Counted from the first letter of the stretch, positions 17,642 through 26,099 are shown. The stretch is 64,000 nucleotides of DNA from UBA7657 sp049652985 (GCA_049652985.1 JBASFK010000004.1:62001-126000); one strand, 5' to 3'. Made by a program: numbers and translations. Notes: generated by a model from the sequence alone, not told the origin.

Positions 17642-18190
17642 CTACCGGAGCTTTTTCGTGTAATAAAAGCCTTTGAGCAGTTTCCCATCCACCAGCGCGT
17701 AATAAGGATGCGTCCCGATCCGCTCGTACCCCAGCCCTTCATAAAGCCCGATCGCGTGCTCCATCGTTTCGCGCACGTCGAGATTGATCACCGAGAAACC
17801 TTCCTCTGCGGCCGTCTGCTCGGCCTTCGCCATCAGCATTTTTGAGAGCCCGTGCCCGCGCGCCCACGGCGCGATGAAATGCGTCGTCAGGTGCACGGCG
17901 AATTTCTGCGCCTCGTTGTTCATCGGCGGCTTCACCAGCTGGCACGATCCGCAGATCACGCCGTCCAGCTTTGCGACCAGTAAAATCCGCGCCGGCATCG
18001 CCGTCACGCCCTGCCAGTACCGCTCCAGCACATCGCGTGATGGCTTGGTCACCCATCCGAAACCGCCGCCCGCCTCGATGCCCGCGTAAGTCGCGTCGCA
18101 CAGATCATTCAACTCGGCAGGCGTGAATTCCTCCTGCCTCGCGATGGTCGGCGATGGCGTCAGCGGCTTGGTCCTGGTCTGGTCGGTCAT
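17642..18190 (-). CDS. GNAT-family N-acetyltransferase
   Basis: A 182-residue GNAT-fold protein. The core shows a beta strand pair (RILLVAKLDGVICGSCQLV), the acetyl-CoA pyrophosphate loop in APWARGHGLSKMLM (R/QxxGxG/A type) and the C-terminal motif NLDVRETMEHAIGLYEGLGYERIGTHPYY typical of small-molecule or peptide acetyltransferases. The substrate is unknown. GAGAGAAT precedes the ATG. It sits between hisH and hisA in the same orientation. Confidence 0.85.
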   Translation of the reverse strand: MTDQTRTKPLTPSPTIARQEEFTPAELNDLCDATYAGIEAGGGFGWVTKPSRDVLERYWQGVTAMPARILLVAKLDGVICGSCQLVKPPMNNEAQKFAVHLTTHFIAPWARGHGLSKMLMAKAEQTAAEEGFSVINLDVRETMEHAIGLYEGLGYERIGTHPYYALVDGKLLKGFYYTKKLR

Positions 18191-18228
18191 GATATTCTCT
18201 CTCTTCCCCGCGCCCGGTTATTTGTAAG

Positions 18229-18897
18229 TTAGGGTTTCCAACGCAGGAAGTCGGAAATCAGTTTCAACCCGTCCTGCTGGCTTTTTTCCGGGTGAAACTG
18301 CACACCCACCATATTGTCTTTTCCGACGACGGCGGGAATAAGCCCTCCGTAGTCCGTCATCCCTAGAATATGGTGGTCATATTCACATTTGAACATGAAA
18401 GAGTGAACAAAATAGTAATGCGTCCCGTTATCTGCGCTGCGCAGCACAAAATGGCGGTTGTCCTGCGCGCCGGGCGAGGGAATCACCAGCCCGTTCCAGC
18501 CCATATGCGGAATTTTGAGATTCTCGTTCGCGGGCTGCATTGGCACGACTTCACCGGGAATCCAGTCCAGCCCCGCATGCACGCCGTGCTCCAGGCCCCG
18601 CGTCGCCATCAGTTGCATGCCGACACAGATTCCAAGAAACGGTTTTGCCTTGTTTATGACATTGTCCTGCAGCGCCTCGCGCATGCCCTTGATTCCGCTC
18701 AGCCCTTCCAGGCAATCGCCGAAAGCGCCCTGCCCCGGCAGCACGATACGGGTCGCTTTTCCAAGATCCTCCGGGCGGTTTGAAACCTTTATGTCCAGTC
18801 CTAAATCCTCATCGCCGGACACGCGCTCGAACGCCTTTGCTGCGGAGCGCAAATTGCCTGAACCATAATCAATGATAACAACGGATTCTTTTGCCAT
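18229..18897 (-). CDS. hisH: Imidazole glycerol phosphate synthase, glutaminase subunit
   Basis: HisH hydrolyses glutamine and channels ammonia to HisF. This class I glutamine amidotransferase of 222 residues shows IIDYGSGNLRS at the start, the oxyanion region LPGQGAF, the nucleophile in LGICVGMQL (Cys91) and the His202/Glu204 pair in GVQFHPEKS. All catalytic residues are intact. An 89-base AT-rich gap with promoter-like boxes separates it from the divergent hisD. Confidence 0.97.
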   Translation of the reverse strand: MAKESVVIIDYGSGNLRSAAKAFERVSGDEDLGLDIKVSNRPEDLGKATRIVLPGQGAFGDCLEGLSGIKGMREALQDNVINKAKPFLGICVGMQLMATRGLEHGVHAGLDWIPGEVVPMQPANENLKIPHMGWNGLVIPSPGAQDNRHFVLRSADNGTHYYFVHSFMFKCEYDHHILGMTDYGGLIPAVVGKDNMVGVQFHPEKSQQDGLKLISDFLRWKP

Positions 18898-18986
18898 TTT
18901 CTATGGTTTTAGTGTATGTCCTGTCATATATAAAGTGCCAGTATAAAACGATTATATAACGACGGATATAAAGCTACGGAGAAACC

Positions 18987-20288
18987 ATGACGGTTGCTTT
19001 TTACCGCTGGAAAGACACGGATCCCCGGACCCGCTGGAAAATCATGCGCCGGGGTCAGGCCGATATAGACTCCGTCGTCAATAAAATCCGCCCCATAGTC
19101 GAAGATGTCCGCAAGGGCGGCGACGATGCCCTGCGCAAATACGCCAAGAAATTCGGCTGCCCCGAACTGAAAACCATCAAGGTGACGGAAGAGGAATTCG
19201 CCAACGCCGAGAAGGTGCTTGATGATTCCGTCAAGAACGCCATCCGCCGCTGCGTAACCAACGTGCGCAAATTTCATGAAGAGCAAATGCGCCGCGTGGA
19301 AAAATACTGGATGATCGACATCGAGCCCGGCATCCGCGCCGGCGAGCAGGTCACACCCATTGATTCCGTTGGCCTGTACGTGCCGCGCGGCAAGGGATTT
19401 TTCCCCTCGACCGTTTACATGCTCTCGCTGCCCGCCGTCATCGCGGGCGTCAAGGGCATCCATATCGCCACACCGCCGAACGCCGACGGCTCATCCGGCA
19501 TCGCCACGTTGTTCACCGCTAAACTTTGCGGCGTCGATAACGTCTACAAGGTCGGCGGCGCGCAGGCCATCGCCGCGCTCGCTTACGGCACCCAATCCGT
19601 CCCGCGCGTGCGCAAGGCCCTCGGCCCCGGCAGCCCGTTCGTCCAGGCGGCCAAGCAATTACTGTTTGGAATTCTCGACCCCGGCATGCCCGCCTGCTCC
19701 AGCGAGTCCGTCATCCTCTGCGATGAAACGGCCGATCCGCACAACACCTGCCTCGACATGCTGAACGAAGCCGAACACGGCGAGGACAGCGCCGTACTCC
19801 TGATCACGCATGATCACCGCCTGGCGCAGCACGTGCAGGAACATTTGCCGCGCTACATCTCCGAACTGCCCGAGCCCCACCGCACCATCTGCGCGAAAGT
19901 AATGAAGGGCTTCGGCGGCGTCATCCTCACCGAGAGCATCGAGGATTCCGTGGCGCTCAGCAACGAATACGCGCCGGAGCATCTGCATTTAAAGGTGAAA
20001 AACCCCGGCGAACTCGTGCCCCTGCTCAAGAACGCTGGCGAAATCATGATCGGCGAATATACGCCCTCCAGCCTCGCGAATTACGGTATCGGCGTGAATC
20101 ACGTCCTGCCGACCGGTGGCTTCGCGCATTCTTATTCGGCGACGACCGTCTGGGATTTCCTCAAGCGCACATCTTTATCGGAAGTGACGAAGGAAGGCTT
20201 TGAATCGCTCAAGGGCCCCGTCACAATCATGACCGATTTCGAAGGCTTCCCCGCCCACGGCGACGTGCTGCGCAAACGCAGACTATAA
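18987..20288 (+). CDS. hisD: Histidinol dehydrogenase-family protein
   Basis: HisD oxidises L-histidinol to histidine with two NAD. The 433 residues span the full family (LYVPRGKGFFPSTVYMLSLPAVIAGV, KVGGAQAIAALAYGT, catalytic NEYAPEHLHL, NHVLPTGGF, a C-terminal AHGDVLRKR). Several otherwise near-invariant places differ: GPGN reads GPGS, the AGPSE segment reads ACSSE, the zinc ligand Gln (E. coli Q259) in QAEH is Glu in EAEH, and the ligand Asp (D360) in GDY is Asn in ANY. It may be a divergent but functional HisD or a related dehydrogenase. GGAG lies ahead of the ATG. Confidence 0.82.
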   Translation: MTVAFYRWKDTDPRTRWKIMRRGQADIDSVVNKIRPIVEDVRKGGDDALRKYAKKFGCPELKTIKVTEEEFANAEKVLDDSVKNAIRRCVTNVRKFHEEQMRRVEKYWMIDIEPGIRAGEQVTPIDSVGLYVPRGKGFFPSTVYMLSLPAVIAGVKGIHIATPPNADGSSGIATLFTAKLCGVDNVYKVGGAQAIAALAYGTQSVPRVRKALGPGSPFVQAAKQLLFGILDPGMPACSSESVILCDETADPHNTCLDMLNEAEHGEDSAVLLITHDHRLAQHVQEHLPRYISELPEPHRTICAKVMKGFGGVILTESIEDSVALSNEYAPEHLHLKVKNPGELVPLLKNAGEIMIGEYTPSSLANYGIGVNHVLPTGGFAHSYSATTVWDFLKRTSLSEVTKEGFESLKGPVTIMTDFEGFPAHGDVLRKRRL

Positions 20289-20306
20289 TTTACCTGTTTT
20301 TTTGAA

Positions 20307-20424
20307 GAGCGTTTTGCTTTGCGCCTGCACTAGGCAGCCGAGGCGAGGTGCGCGGAGCGTATTGTAATACGTGAGCACACCGAGACCGATGGATAACGAC
20401 GTGCAGGCGCAAATGAAAACGCTC
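20307..20424. repeat. 118-base imperfect palindrome between hisD and hisB
   Basis: Outer arms 20307-20330 and 20401-20424 are reverse complements over 24 bases with two mismatches. Inside them CGTATT/AATACG forms a second stem around a GT loop, with weaker pairing (GGTG/CACC) between. It fills most of the space between the convergent stops of hisD and hisB, and the right arm reaches into the hisB stop codon. It could act as a two-way terminator, but its size and complexity look more like a dispersed palindromic (REP/MITE-like) element. Confidence 0.75.
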
Positions 20425-21032
20425 TAAAGTGTGCCCTTGGTGCTCGGAATAACGTCCGCTGCACGCTCATCAATCGACACAGCCATCCGCAGCGCCTTCG
20501 CGAACGCCTTGAACGTCGCCTCGATCACGTGGTGATTATTCGTGCCGTACAGATTTTCACAATGCAGCGTGATGCCGCCCGTCTGCGCGATCGAATGGAA
20601 AAATTCCTTGAACAGTTCCACTTCCATTTCGCCGATATGCTCGCGGCTGAATTCCACGCGCCACACGCAATAGGGCCGCCCCGATAAATCGAGCGCGACG
20701 CGGCTCAGCGTTTCATCCATCGGCGCGTAGGCATGGCCATAGCGCGCGATGCCGCGCTTCTCGCCCAGCGCCTGCGCTAAGGCTTGGCCCAGCGTCAAAC
20801 CAACATCCTCCACCGTGTGATGGCCGTCGATATGCAGGTCGCCCTTCGCCTCGACCGTCACGTCGATCAGCGAATGTTTCGCGAGCTGCTCCAGCATGTG
20901 ATCGAAAAACCCGATCCCCGTATGCACCTCGGCCTTGCCCGTGCCGTCGAGATTCACGGAAACGCGGATATCGGTTTCCTTCGTCTTGCGGCTGATGGCG
21001 GCGGTGCGGTGCTTGGCGTTGTCGCGCGGCAT
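20424..21032 (-). CDS. hisB: Imidazoleglycerol-phosphate dehydratase
   Basis: HisB dehydrates imidazole glycerol phosphate to imidazole acetol phosphate. The monofunctional 202-residue form shows all metal-ligand motifs: HTGIGFFDHML, DLHIDGHHTVEDVG, RPYCVWR and NNHHVIEATFKAFAKAL, ending in PSTKGTL as usual. AGAGGAA precedes the ATG. It is on the minus strand like hisH, A, F and E but is separated from them by the plus-strand hisD. Confidence 0.97.
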   Translation of the reverse strand: MPRDNAKHRTAAISRKTKETDIRVSVNLDGTGKAEVHTGIGFFDHMLEQLAKHSLIDVTVEAKGDLHIDGHHTVEDVGLTLGQALAQALGEKRGIARYGHAYAPMDETLSRVALDLSGRPYCVWRVEFSREHIGEMEVELFKEFFHSIAQTGGITLHCENLYGTNNHHVIEATFKAFAKALRMAVSIDERAADVIPSTKGTL

Positions 21033-21133
21033 GTGTTCCTCTTGTTATCCGGGGCCACTTTAGCATAAAAGCCCCCACCGGGGGAAACCGGCCCCCCGCC
21101 AATAGGCCCCGGCACCCGCCCGGGCCGATTTCC

Positions 21134-21192
21134 TTGCTTTTTAACGCCTTTTTCCTGTATATGTAAACATCATAAATTTTTGGACGGTTTTT
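21134..21192 (+). promoter_or_regulatory. Promoter and conserved leader of the first secreted paralogue
   Basis: TTGCTT (21134-21139), an 18-base spacer and TATATG (21158-21163). The leader carries AAATTTTTGGACGG followed by T residues (21174-21192), ending 4 bases before the ATG. The same block, with one change, precedes the third paralogue. Confidence 0.5.
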
Positions 21193-21196
21193 TATC

Positions 21197-21769
21197 ATGG
21201 AACGCGCAGATCTATTGTCCAGACATGTCCCGGCCGCCGTACTGGCGGGTGCGCTTTCCCTGGCGTCGCTATTGACATCTTTCAACGCGCAGGCCGGGCA
21301 ACAGCCGAAAGCCATCCCGGTTGTTTCAGCGCCACCGGCGTACAGCAATATTTCAGTGCCGCCCGGCCCGGAAGAAGACCCTGCCGGGGACGAGGTCTAT
21401 GATTATATGATTGAGGCTTTCATTTTTTCTAAAACAGGGGTGAGCATCGTCGTCATATTTAATGAAAAAGAAGACCCGGAACGATACAGACGTGTCGTGG
21501 AGGTCATCCAAAAACTCGGGGAAGACCGCGAAATTCCGGTAAAGTTTTTTGCTTTCAGAACGGCAGGCCCTTCGGTCGCCTATTATATTATTAATGAGGA
21601 CGACTACAGAAAGTCGGACGAAAAAGATTACGGCCTTAATGAGCTTCCGGATTTGGCCGTAGATGCACTGGTCCGGTATGAGGATTTATCCAACAGCTAT
21701 AAAACATGTCCCGTCATCAAAGACCCCGCTACGGCTAATGCGGTTCCTTCCTCTATGCATTTTGCATGA
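21197..21769 (+). CDS. Secreted protein of unknown function, paralogue 1
   Basis: A 190-residue exported protein. A signal peptide (HVPAAVLAGALSLASLLTSFNAQA) is followed by a proline-rich linker and a compact domain: VSIVVIFNEKEDPERYRRVVEVI, VKFFAFRTAGPSVAYYIINEDD and GLNELPDLAVDALVRYEDL. The same blocks recur in the two downstream genes, so this is the head of a tandem family of three. I do not recognise the fold; the pattern of alternating strands and helices suggests a small alpha/beta domain. The stop overlaps the ATG of the next gene (ATGA), implying translational coupling. Confidence 0.75.
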   Translation: MERADLLSRHVPAAVLAGALSLASLLTSFNAQAGQQPKAIPVVSAPPAYSNISVPPGPEEDPAGDEVYDYMIEAFIFSKTGVSIVVIFNEKEDPERYRRVVEVIQKLGEDREIPVKFFAFRTAGPSVAYYIINEDDYRKSDEKDYGLNELPDLAVDALVRYEDLSNSYKTCPVIKDPATANAVPSSMHFA

Positions 21770-22267
21770 CTCTCGCAGACAAATTTCCCCGCGCATCAGC
21801 CGCTGTACTGACGGCCGCACTCGCATTTCTCCCCGGCGCTTACAACGACGTGCAGGCCGAGCAGCCTAAGATGACAACCGATTCCACCTCAAGGATGACG
21901 GAAGAGGAAACCAAAAACTCGGAGCTTTGGAAAGCTGCTCAGTTTTCCAAGAGAGGGTGTGGGGATTATTTTATTTATTGGTGAAGGCGATAAACTTTCC
22001 AATCATAAAAATAATCTGGCTTCCATGATGCGAGTTTTAAATCAAACGGGAATCCCTGCGCGTATTTTTGGTATGTATACTAAACAGCTTAAAACACATG
22101 CCATCATTATTGTTGATGGTATTACATACACTGGCCAAAAAGATGGTAATGCCGACTATGGCCAAGGTTACGACATGAACCAACTCGGTACATTGATCTC
22201 GGAAGCTACAACGGCATACAAAGAGGCATTCCCTCAAGGAATTCCCCTTCCCGTTCCCCAAAAATAA
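21766..22267 (+). pseudogene. Secreted protein, paralogue 2, frameshifted
   Basis: The 5' part (21766 to about 21955) encodes a signal peptide (ASAAVLTAALAFLPGAYNDVQA) and a linker ending in AAQFSKR. The rest of the domain (GVGIILFIGEGDK...IPARIFGMYT...HAIIIVDGITY...DMNQLGTLI) continues in another frame to the stop at 22265-22267. Alignment with the sister genes places a single extra base near GAGAGGG at 21951-21957. It may be a decaying copy, a programmed frameshift or a read error. Coupled to paralogue 1 by an ATGA overlap. Confidence 0.7.
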
Positions 22268-22410
22268 TTAATATTTTAATACATTGCGCGTAATTAATGC
22301 ATGTTTTATGCATTAAAAGTCATAAAATTTCACAGCAATAATGTTATTAACCGGAATCGCTGTAAGATATTAATGTAACAAAATTACGAAAACCCCAAAG
22401 ACTCATTTTC

Positions 22411-22477
22411 TTGATTTTAAAGGCTTTTCGGCGTATATAAGAAGTCTGGAAACACCGGAAATTTTTGGACGATTTTG
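22411..22477 (+). promoter_or_regulatory. Promoter and conserved leader of the third secreted paralogue
   Basis: TTGATT (22411-22416), a 17-base spacer and TATATA (22434-22439), then the block AAATTTTTGGACGA plus T residues (22459-22477) ending two bases before the ATG. It matches the leader of the gene at 21197. Confidence 0.55.
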
Positions 22478-22479
22478 CT

Positions 22480-23052
22480 ATGAAACTCGCAAATATATTT
22501 CCCAAGCAGGCATTGGCCCCCGTCCTGACGGCGGCTCTTTCGCTCGCGTCCATTTTCTCCCCATCGACCGGCAACGCCGAACAACCGGCCAGGGCGACGA
22601 CGATTTCAACGACCGCACCTACCAATGTTTCAATACCGTCTAACAGAGATCCGCGCACCGCACCGGGCAGCCCTGTTCAGAAGCAACTACATGAGGCCTA
22701 TGATCATTCAAACACCGGCCCAAGCATTATGATCTGGCTTAATGAAAAAGAAGACCCCGCTAAATATGTGAAGGACATTAAAGCCATCAAGGCTGTTGCA
22801 GCACGGGAGAATGTTCCTCTTAAAGTTTTTGGTTTTACAACTACTGATCCGTCGTACGCTTATATCCTTGTTGATGAGATGCCTTTCAAAAAGCAGCCAG
22901 AGGGCGAAAGAAATTTCTATATGAATGAACTTCCAGAGTTGGGCGCAACTGCGCTTGTTGTTTATGGGCAGTCTCAAGAGTATAAAATCAAGCACGGCGT
23001 CAAAACCTCTGCTGTCGCATCAGCGCCAGATATCGCTTCAAACATTCGTTAA
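22480..23052 (+). CDS. Secreted protein of unknown function, paralogue 3
   Basis: About 190 residues with a signal peptide (ALAPVLTAALSLASIFSPSTGNA), a Thr/Pro-rich linker and the same domain blocks as its two upstream sisters: PSIMIWLNEKEDPAKYVKDIKAI, LKVFGFTTTDPSYAYILVDEMP and YMNELPELGATALVVYGQSQ. I start at ATG 22480 because it aligns with the ATG of paralogue 1 relative to the shared leader; a TTG at 22465 opens the frame earlier but is unlikely. It has its own promoter. The function is unknown. Confidence 0.78.
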   Translation: MKLANIFPKQALAPVLTAALSLASIFSPSTGNAEQPARATTISTTAPTNVSIPSNRDPRTAPGSPVQKQLHEAYDHSNTGPSIMIWLNEKEDPAKYVKDIKAIKAVAARENVPLKVFGFTTTDPSYAYILVDEMPFKKQPEGERNFYMNELPELGATALVVYGQSQEYKIKHGVKTSAVASAPDIASNIR

Positions 23053-23055
23053 AGT

Positions 23056-24159
23056 TTATACCGGAGATTTTACGGCAGGCGCTTTATCCTGCCGTGAGAG
23101 TTCTGCGCCTTGCGCATCGTCAGAGGTCTGTAACGTTCCGTGCGCGGTCTTAAAACTACCCCGAATGCTGGAGTTCGTATTATCCTGATCAATCCGCGAT
23201 GCTGCCGATGTGCTGAGATCGATTGATGCGTCGGGTTCTGTTTCTGCTGCATCCAAGTTTAGTGTTCCAATTCCATGGCGAACTTCACTCTCTGCAGATT
23301 CCGCTTTTATAATTTGCTTTTGATCGCCTGTATCTCTGGTTAGTTTTGTATTCTTAATAGCTTCATCAGCATTCTTGAATTCTTTATCGACTTCGTCTTT
23401 ATGTTCTTTTGTCTTTGTTTTCTCAATTTCCCATTTATCTTTTTCTTTGCTGTAAATTTTTAATTTTTCTTCGCACTCTTTGTGTTCTTCTTTAATTTTA
23501 AGAAGACGTTTATGATCTTCTACTCTCATTTCCTCTACCGCCGCAGCAAACTCCTCAGGATTCTTCCTGTCCACTTTCTTGCCTGTACGGCGTTCGTAAT
23601 CCTGCAGCGCTTTTTCAATTTTCTCATTTTCGAGCTTGCCATCCGCGCCGACCTTGAGCGGTTTTTTCCCGCTCAGGTGATCGTCGTAAATAGCGATACG
23701 TTCCTCGATCTCCGCCTTCTCATGATCAAGCCTGGCTATATGCTCTTTCGTGTCATGGATCTTCCCGTCAATCTTCTCGATCTCCCAGTCGATCTCGCGC
23801 AGGCGTTCGGCGAGTTGCTGCTGCAGCCGGAACAGCCTGTCCCATTCTTCCTGTTTCTTTTTCTCATCCTGTTTGCCGGCCGAGCCGCCCATGCCGGTGT
23901 CGTAGTTCGGCGCGCTGGAGCCGAGAATGATGCTGGAGACGCTGCCGCTATAGCCCGCGTCGTAGAGGGTATTGCGCACGCCCTCGGCGTTGCCGAGATT
24001 GGCGAAGCCCTGCAGGAATTTTCGCGCCGCCGCCACAACAGGATCAAGGCTTTCTTCCGGCGCTTTCGCGAAATCAACGCCCGTCGCGCTGAACGCGTCG
24101 CTCAGCTCCCGTTTTCTGCCTTTGGCGGCATCGAAAAATCTTTGGCTGTCCTTAGCCAT
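23056..24159 (-). CDS. Coiled-coil protein of unknown function
   Basis: About 367 residues from ATG 24159 (MAKDSQRFFDAAKGRKREL); the frame is open to a GTG at 24291, but those 44 residues look non-coding. A helical head (VAAARKFLQGFANLGNAEGVRNTLYDAG) is followed by a Gly/Ser linker, then a long charged heptad region (roughly residues 95-270) rich in Glu, Lys and Leu (EWDRLFRLQQQLAERLREIDWEI...), and a polar tail rich in Asp/Ser. No signal peptide or membrane helix. It runs tail to tail with the secreted family, 3 bases apart. The role is unknown. Confidence 0.68.
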   Translation of the reverse strand: MAKDSQRFFDAAKGRKRELSDAFSATGVDFAKAPEESLDPVVAAARKFLQGFANLGNAEGVRNTLYDAGYSGSVSSIILGSSAPNYDTGMGGSAGKQDEKKKQEEWDRLFRLQQQLAERLREIDWEIEKIDGKIHDTKEHIARLDHEKAEIEERIAIYDDHLSGKKPLKVGADGKLENEKIEKALQDYERRTGKKVDRKNPEEFAAAVEEMRVEDHKRLLKIKEEHKECEEKLKIYSKEKDKWEIEKTKTKEHKDEVDKEFKNADEAIKNTKLTRDTGDQKQIIKAESAESEVRHGIGTLNLDAAETEPDASIDLSTSAASRIDQDNTNSSIRGSFKTAHGTLQTSDDAQGAELSRQDKAPAVKSPV

Positions 24160-24491
24160 CTTATGAATCCCGTAGTAATGAAGCCCTGTAAACGCGCCTG
24201 TATGCAGGCTTTTTCTGGTAACAATATTACTTTTATATGGTAAATTTGCGATTAATATGGGCCTACCTGCGGTAATTCTCTTGCACGCCACCGTTTAAGG
24301 CCGGTTTTATTGGCCATCCCGGTCAATTATTAAAATCTTGGATTTTATTTATGTTTGATTTTCTATCTATAATTGTATCCCCCGGCGCATTGCCTACCGT
24401 GAAATTTCTTGTACGAACGCCGCCGATTTTTTATACTTCAGGCGCTACGACATAAATAAAACAAGCAGTAAGTCGAACACGGAGAGAGATT

Positions 24492-25067
24492 ATGACTGCA
24501 TCGCATCACACCGGGGAACCCCCCGGCGGGAACTTCACTCAGGATGAGGATCATTACGGGCGCGGCGGCCATTTATATGGCACCGAGCTGATCCTTGAAC
24601 GCATAATCTTCGCCAGCCGCTGGCTCCTGATGCCGATGTTCGTCGGCCTCGCTGCCGCGCTCGCGCTCTTCTCGATGAATTTCGTGCTGCTGATTTATAA
24701 ATTCGGCATTCACATTTTCGAATACGACAAGAACGAGCTCCTCCTGATGATGCTCACCTTCGTCGACAAGGTCCTCGTCGGCACGCTGATCATCATGGTT
24801 ATTATTTCCGGCTACGAAAACTCCGTTGGCAAGCTCAACGTGCGCGACGGCAAGCTCTCCTGGCTCGGCAAGCTGGATTCATCTTCGCTCAAGATCAAGC
24901 TCGCCACCTCGATCGTCTCGATTTCCTCGATCCACCTGCTGAAGATTTTCCTTGATGTCGGCCGCTACACCAATATGGAGCTCGCCTGGACAACGGGAAT
25001 TCATTTCACCATGGTGCTGACAGCGATCATGCTGGCCTCGATGGACCGCCTGCAGGGACAGCATTAG
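24492..25067 (+). CDS. YqhA/UPF0114-family membrane protein
   Basis: A 191-residue inner-membrane protein of the YqhA family (TIGR00645). Four hydrophobic segments are visible: LMPMFVGLAAALALFSMNFVLL, MLTFVDKVLVGTLIIMVIIS, SIVSISSIHLLKIFL and IHFTMVLTAIMLASM. The family-typical SGYENSVGKL and LILERIIFASRWLLMPMF are present. The function of the family is unknown. GGAGAGAG sits ahead of the ATG. The 200 bases upstream (24292-24491) are AT-rich and carry no gene. Confidence 0.88.
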   Translation: MTASHHTGEPPGGNFTQDEDHYGRGGHLYGTELILERIIFASRWLLMPMFVGLAAALALFSMNFVLLIYKFGIHIFEYDKNELLLMMLTFVDKVLVGTLIIMVIISGYENSVGKLNVRDGKLSWLGKLDSSSLKIKLATSIVSISSIHLLKIFLDVGRYTNMELAWTTGIHFTMVLTAIMLASMDRLQGQH

Positions 25068-25085
25068 CGAATTTATTGGAAAAAC

Positions 25086-26030
25086 CTAACCGAAAGCCAG
25101 GTGCATCTGGTTGTTTGGCTTTGGCGCTTGCGCATTTGCGATGACAGCCTCTATGGCCATGGCAATGGCTTCGGATTTATCCTCATCCGGCGCGCCTTTT
25201 TGCGGTTCTTCCACATCTTTAGGCTTGGGAGGTCCTAAAATCTGGCGCGCATCATAAACTGCGAATCTGAGCTTGGCATGCACTTTAAATGTCTCGGTGG
25301 GCTTGTTCTCGTTTTTCCTGCTGACATTATTTTCAACGGCTGTCCTGAAATCTCTCTCAACATCAAAAGCTTCTTTTATATCCACGTACATGTGCACAAT
25401 CACATCGACGCCTTCCTCCGCCATCAGCGCCCACTTTAAATCATGGGCAAATGCCGGGCCCTTGTCGATTCTGGCTTCCTTCAGCAGGATTTTCTTTACA
25501 TCATCCGTGCTGCCTTCCATTACGCCGGCAAAGCCTTTGACGTAGTGGCTTCTGTTGTTGCGGGAAGGGTTTTTTGCCGACCAGTCCGTGCGTTTGAATC
25601 TGATAAGCCGCACGCAACAATCCTCTTTGGTTCCATCGTGCCTGTATTCAACGGACGACAGCTTGTTATAAAGCGCATAAAGCCTTTCGGGACTTTCTTC
25701 ATTCATCGCAAATTTGGCATACGGGGTTATTTTGCCGTTATACGAAACCTTTAGCCGTTTCACGAGACCGGATTGTTTATCATCCGCCTGGCTGAGATAG
25801 TTGTGCGCCGCTACACATTCACGCGCACTTCTTAATCGCAGTAGATGATATTCCGCGGGCGCGTCTTTGAGTCTTTGGATTTTTTTTTCTGGAGTGTCAT
25901 CGACCTTGAAGCCCAACTCGAGAACGATGGGTTTCGTGTCGGCCTTCGACGCCTCAGCCAGCGCCTCCAGCATTTTTGGGAAATCGCGTTCTTCGGGTTG
26001 AACCGATTGTACGTTTTCTACGTCTGCCAT
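25086..26030 (-). CDS. Hypothetical protein, 314 aa
   Basis: Not recognised. A soluble, charged alpha/beta protein with no signal peptide: YHLLRLRSARECVAAHNYL, RHDGTKEDCCVRLIRFKRTDW, a polar ring KNPSRNNRSHYVKGFAG and GVDVIVHMYVDIKEAFDVERDFRTAV. The C-terminus is Pro/Lys-rich linker, then SEAIAMAIEAVIANAQAPK. A strong promoter with perfect TTGACA and TATAAC boxes and a GGGAGG ribosome-binding site precede it, so it is likely well expressed. It stands alone. Confidence 0.7.
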   Translation of the reverse strand: MADVENVQSVQPEERDFPKMLEALAEASKADTKPIVLELGFKVDDTPEKKIQRLKDAPAEYHLLRLRSARECVAAHNYLSQADDKQSGLVKRLKVSYNGKITPYAKFAMNEESPERLYALYNKLSSVEYRHDGTKEDCCVRLIRFKRTDWSAKNPSRNNRSHYVKGFAGVMEGSTDDVKKILLKEARIDKGPAFAHDLKWALMAEEGVDVIVHMYVDIKEAFDVERDFRTAVENNVSRKNENKPTETFKVHAKLRFAVYDARQILGPPKPKDVEEPQKGAPDEDKSEAIAMAIEAVIANAQAPKPNNQMHLAFG

Positions 26031-26067
26031 GGTCCGGCCCTCCCTTGCCTGTATCCCAAGACCGGAA

Positions 26068-26096
26068 GTTATAAATTAATATGTAAATCTTGTCAA
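26068..26096 (-). promoter_or_regulatory. Near-consensus sigma70 promoter of the 314-aa gene
   Basis: TTGACA (26096-26091), a 17-base spacer and TATAAC (26073-26068) on the minus strand, 37 bases ahead of the ATG at 26030, giving a leader of about 30 bases with GGGAGG. This is one of the best promoter matches in the window. Confidence 0.75.
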
Positions 26097-26099
26097 ATA

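Noticed and set aside
22297..22315. AATGCAT/ATGCATT inverted repeat as terminator of the secreted pair
   Set aside because: The stem is AT-rich and weak, with no T-tract, so I do not call it a terminator.
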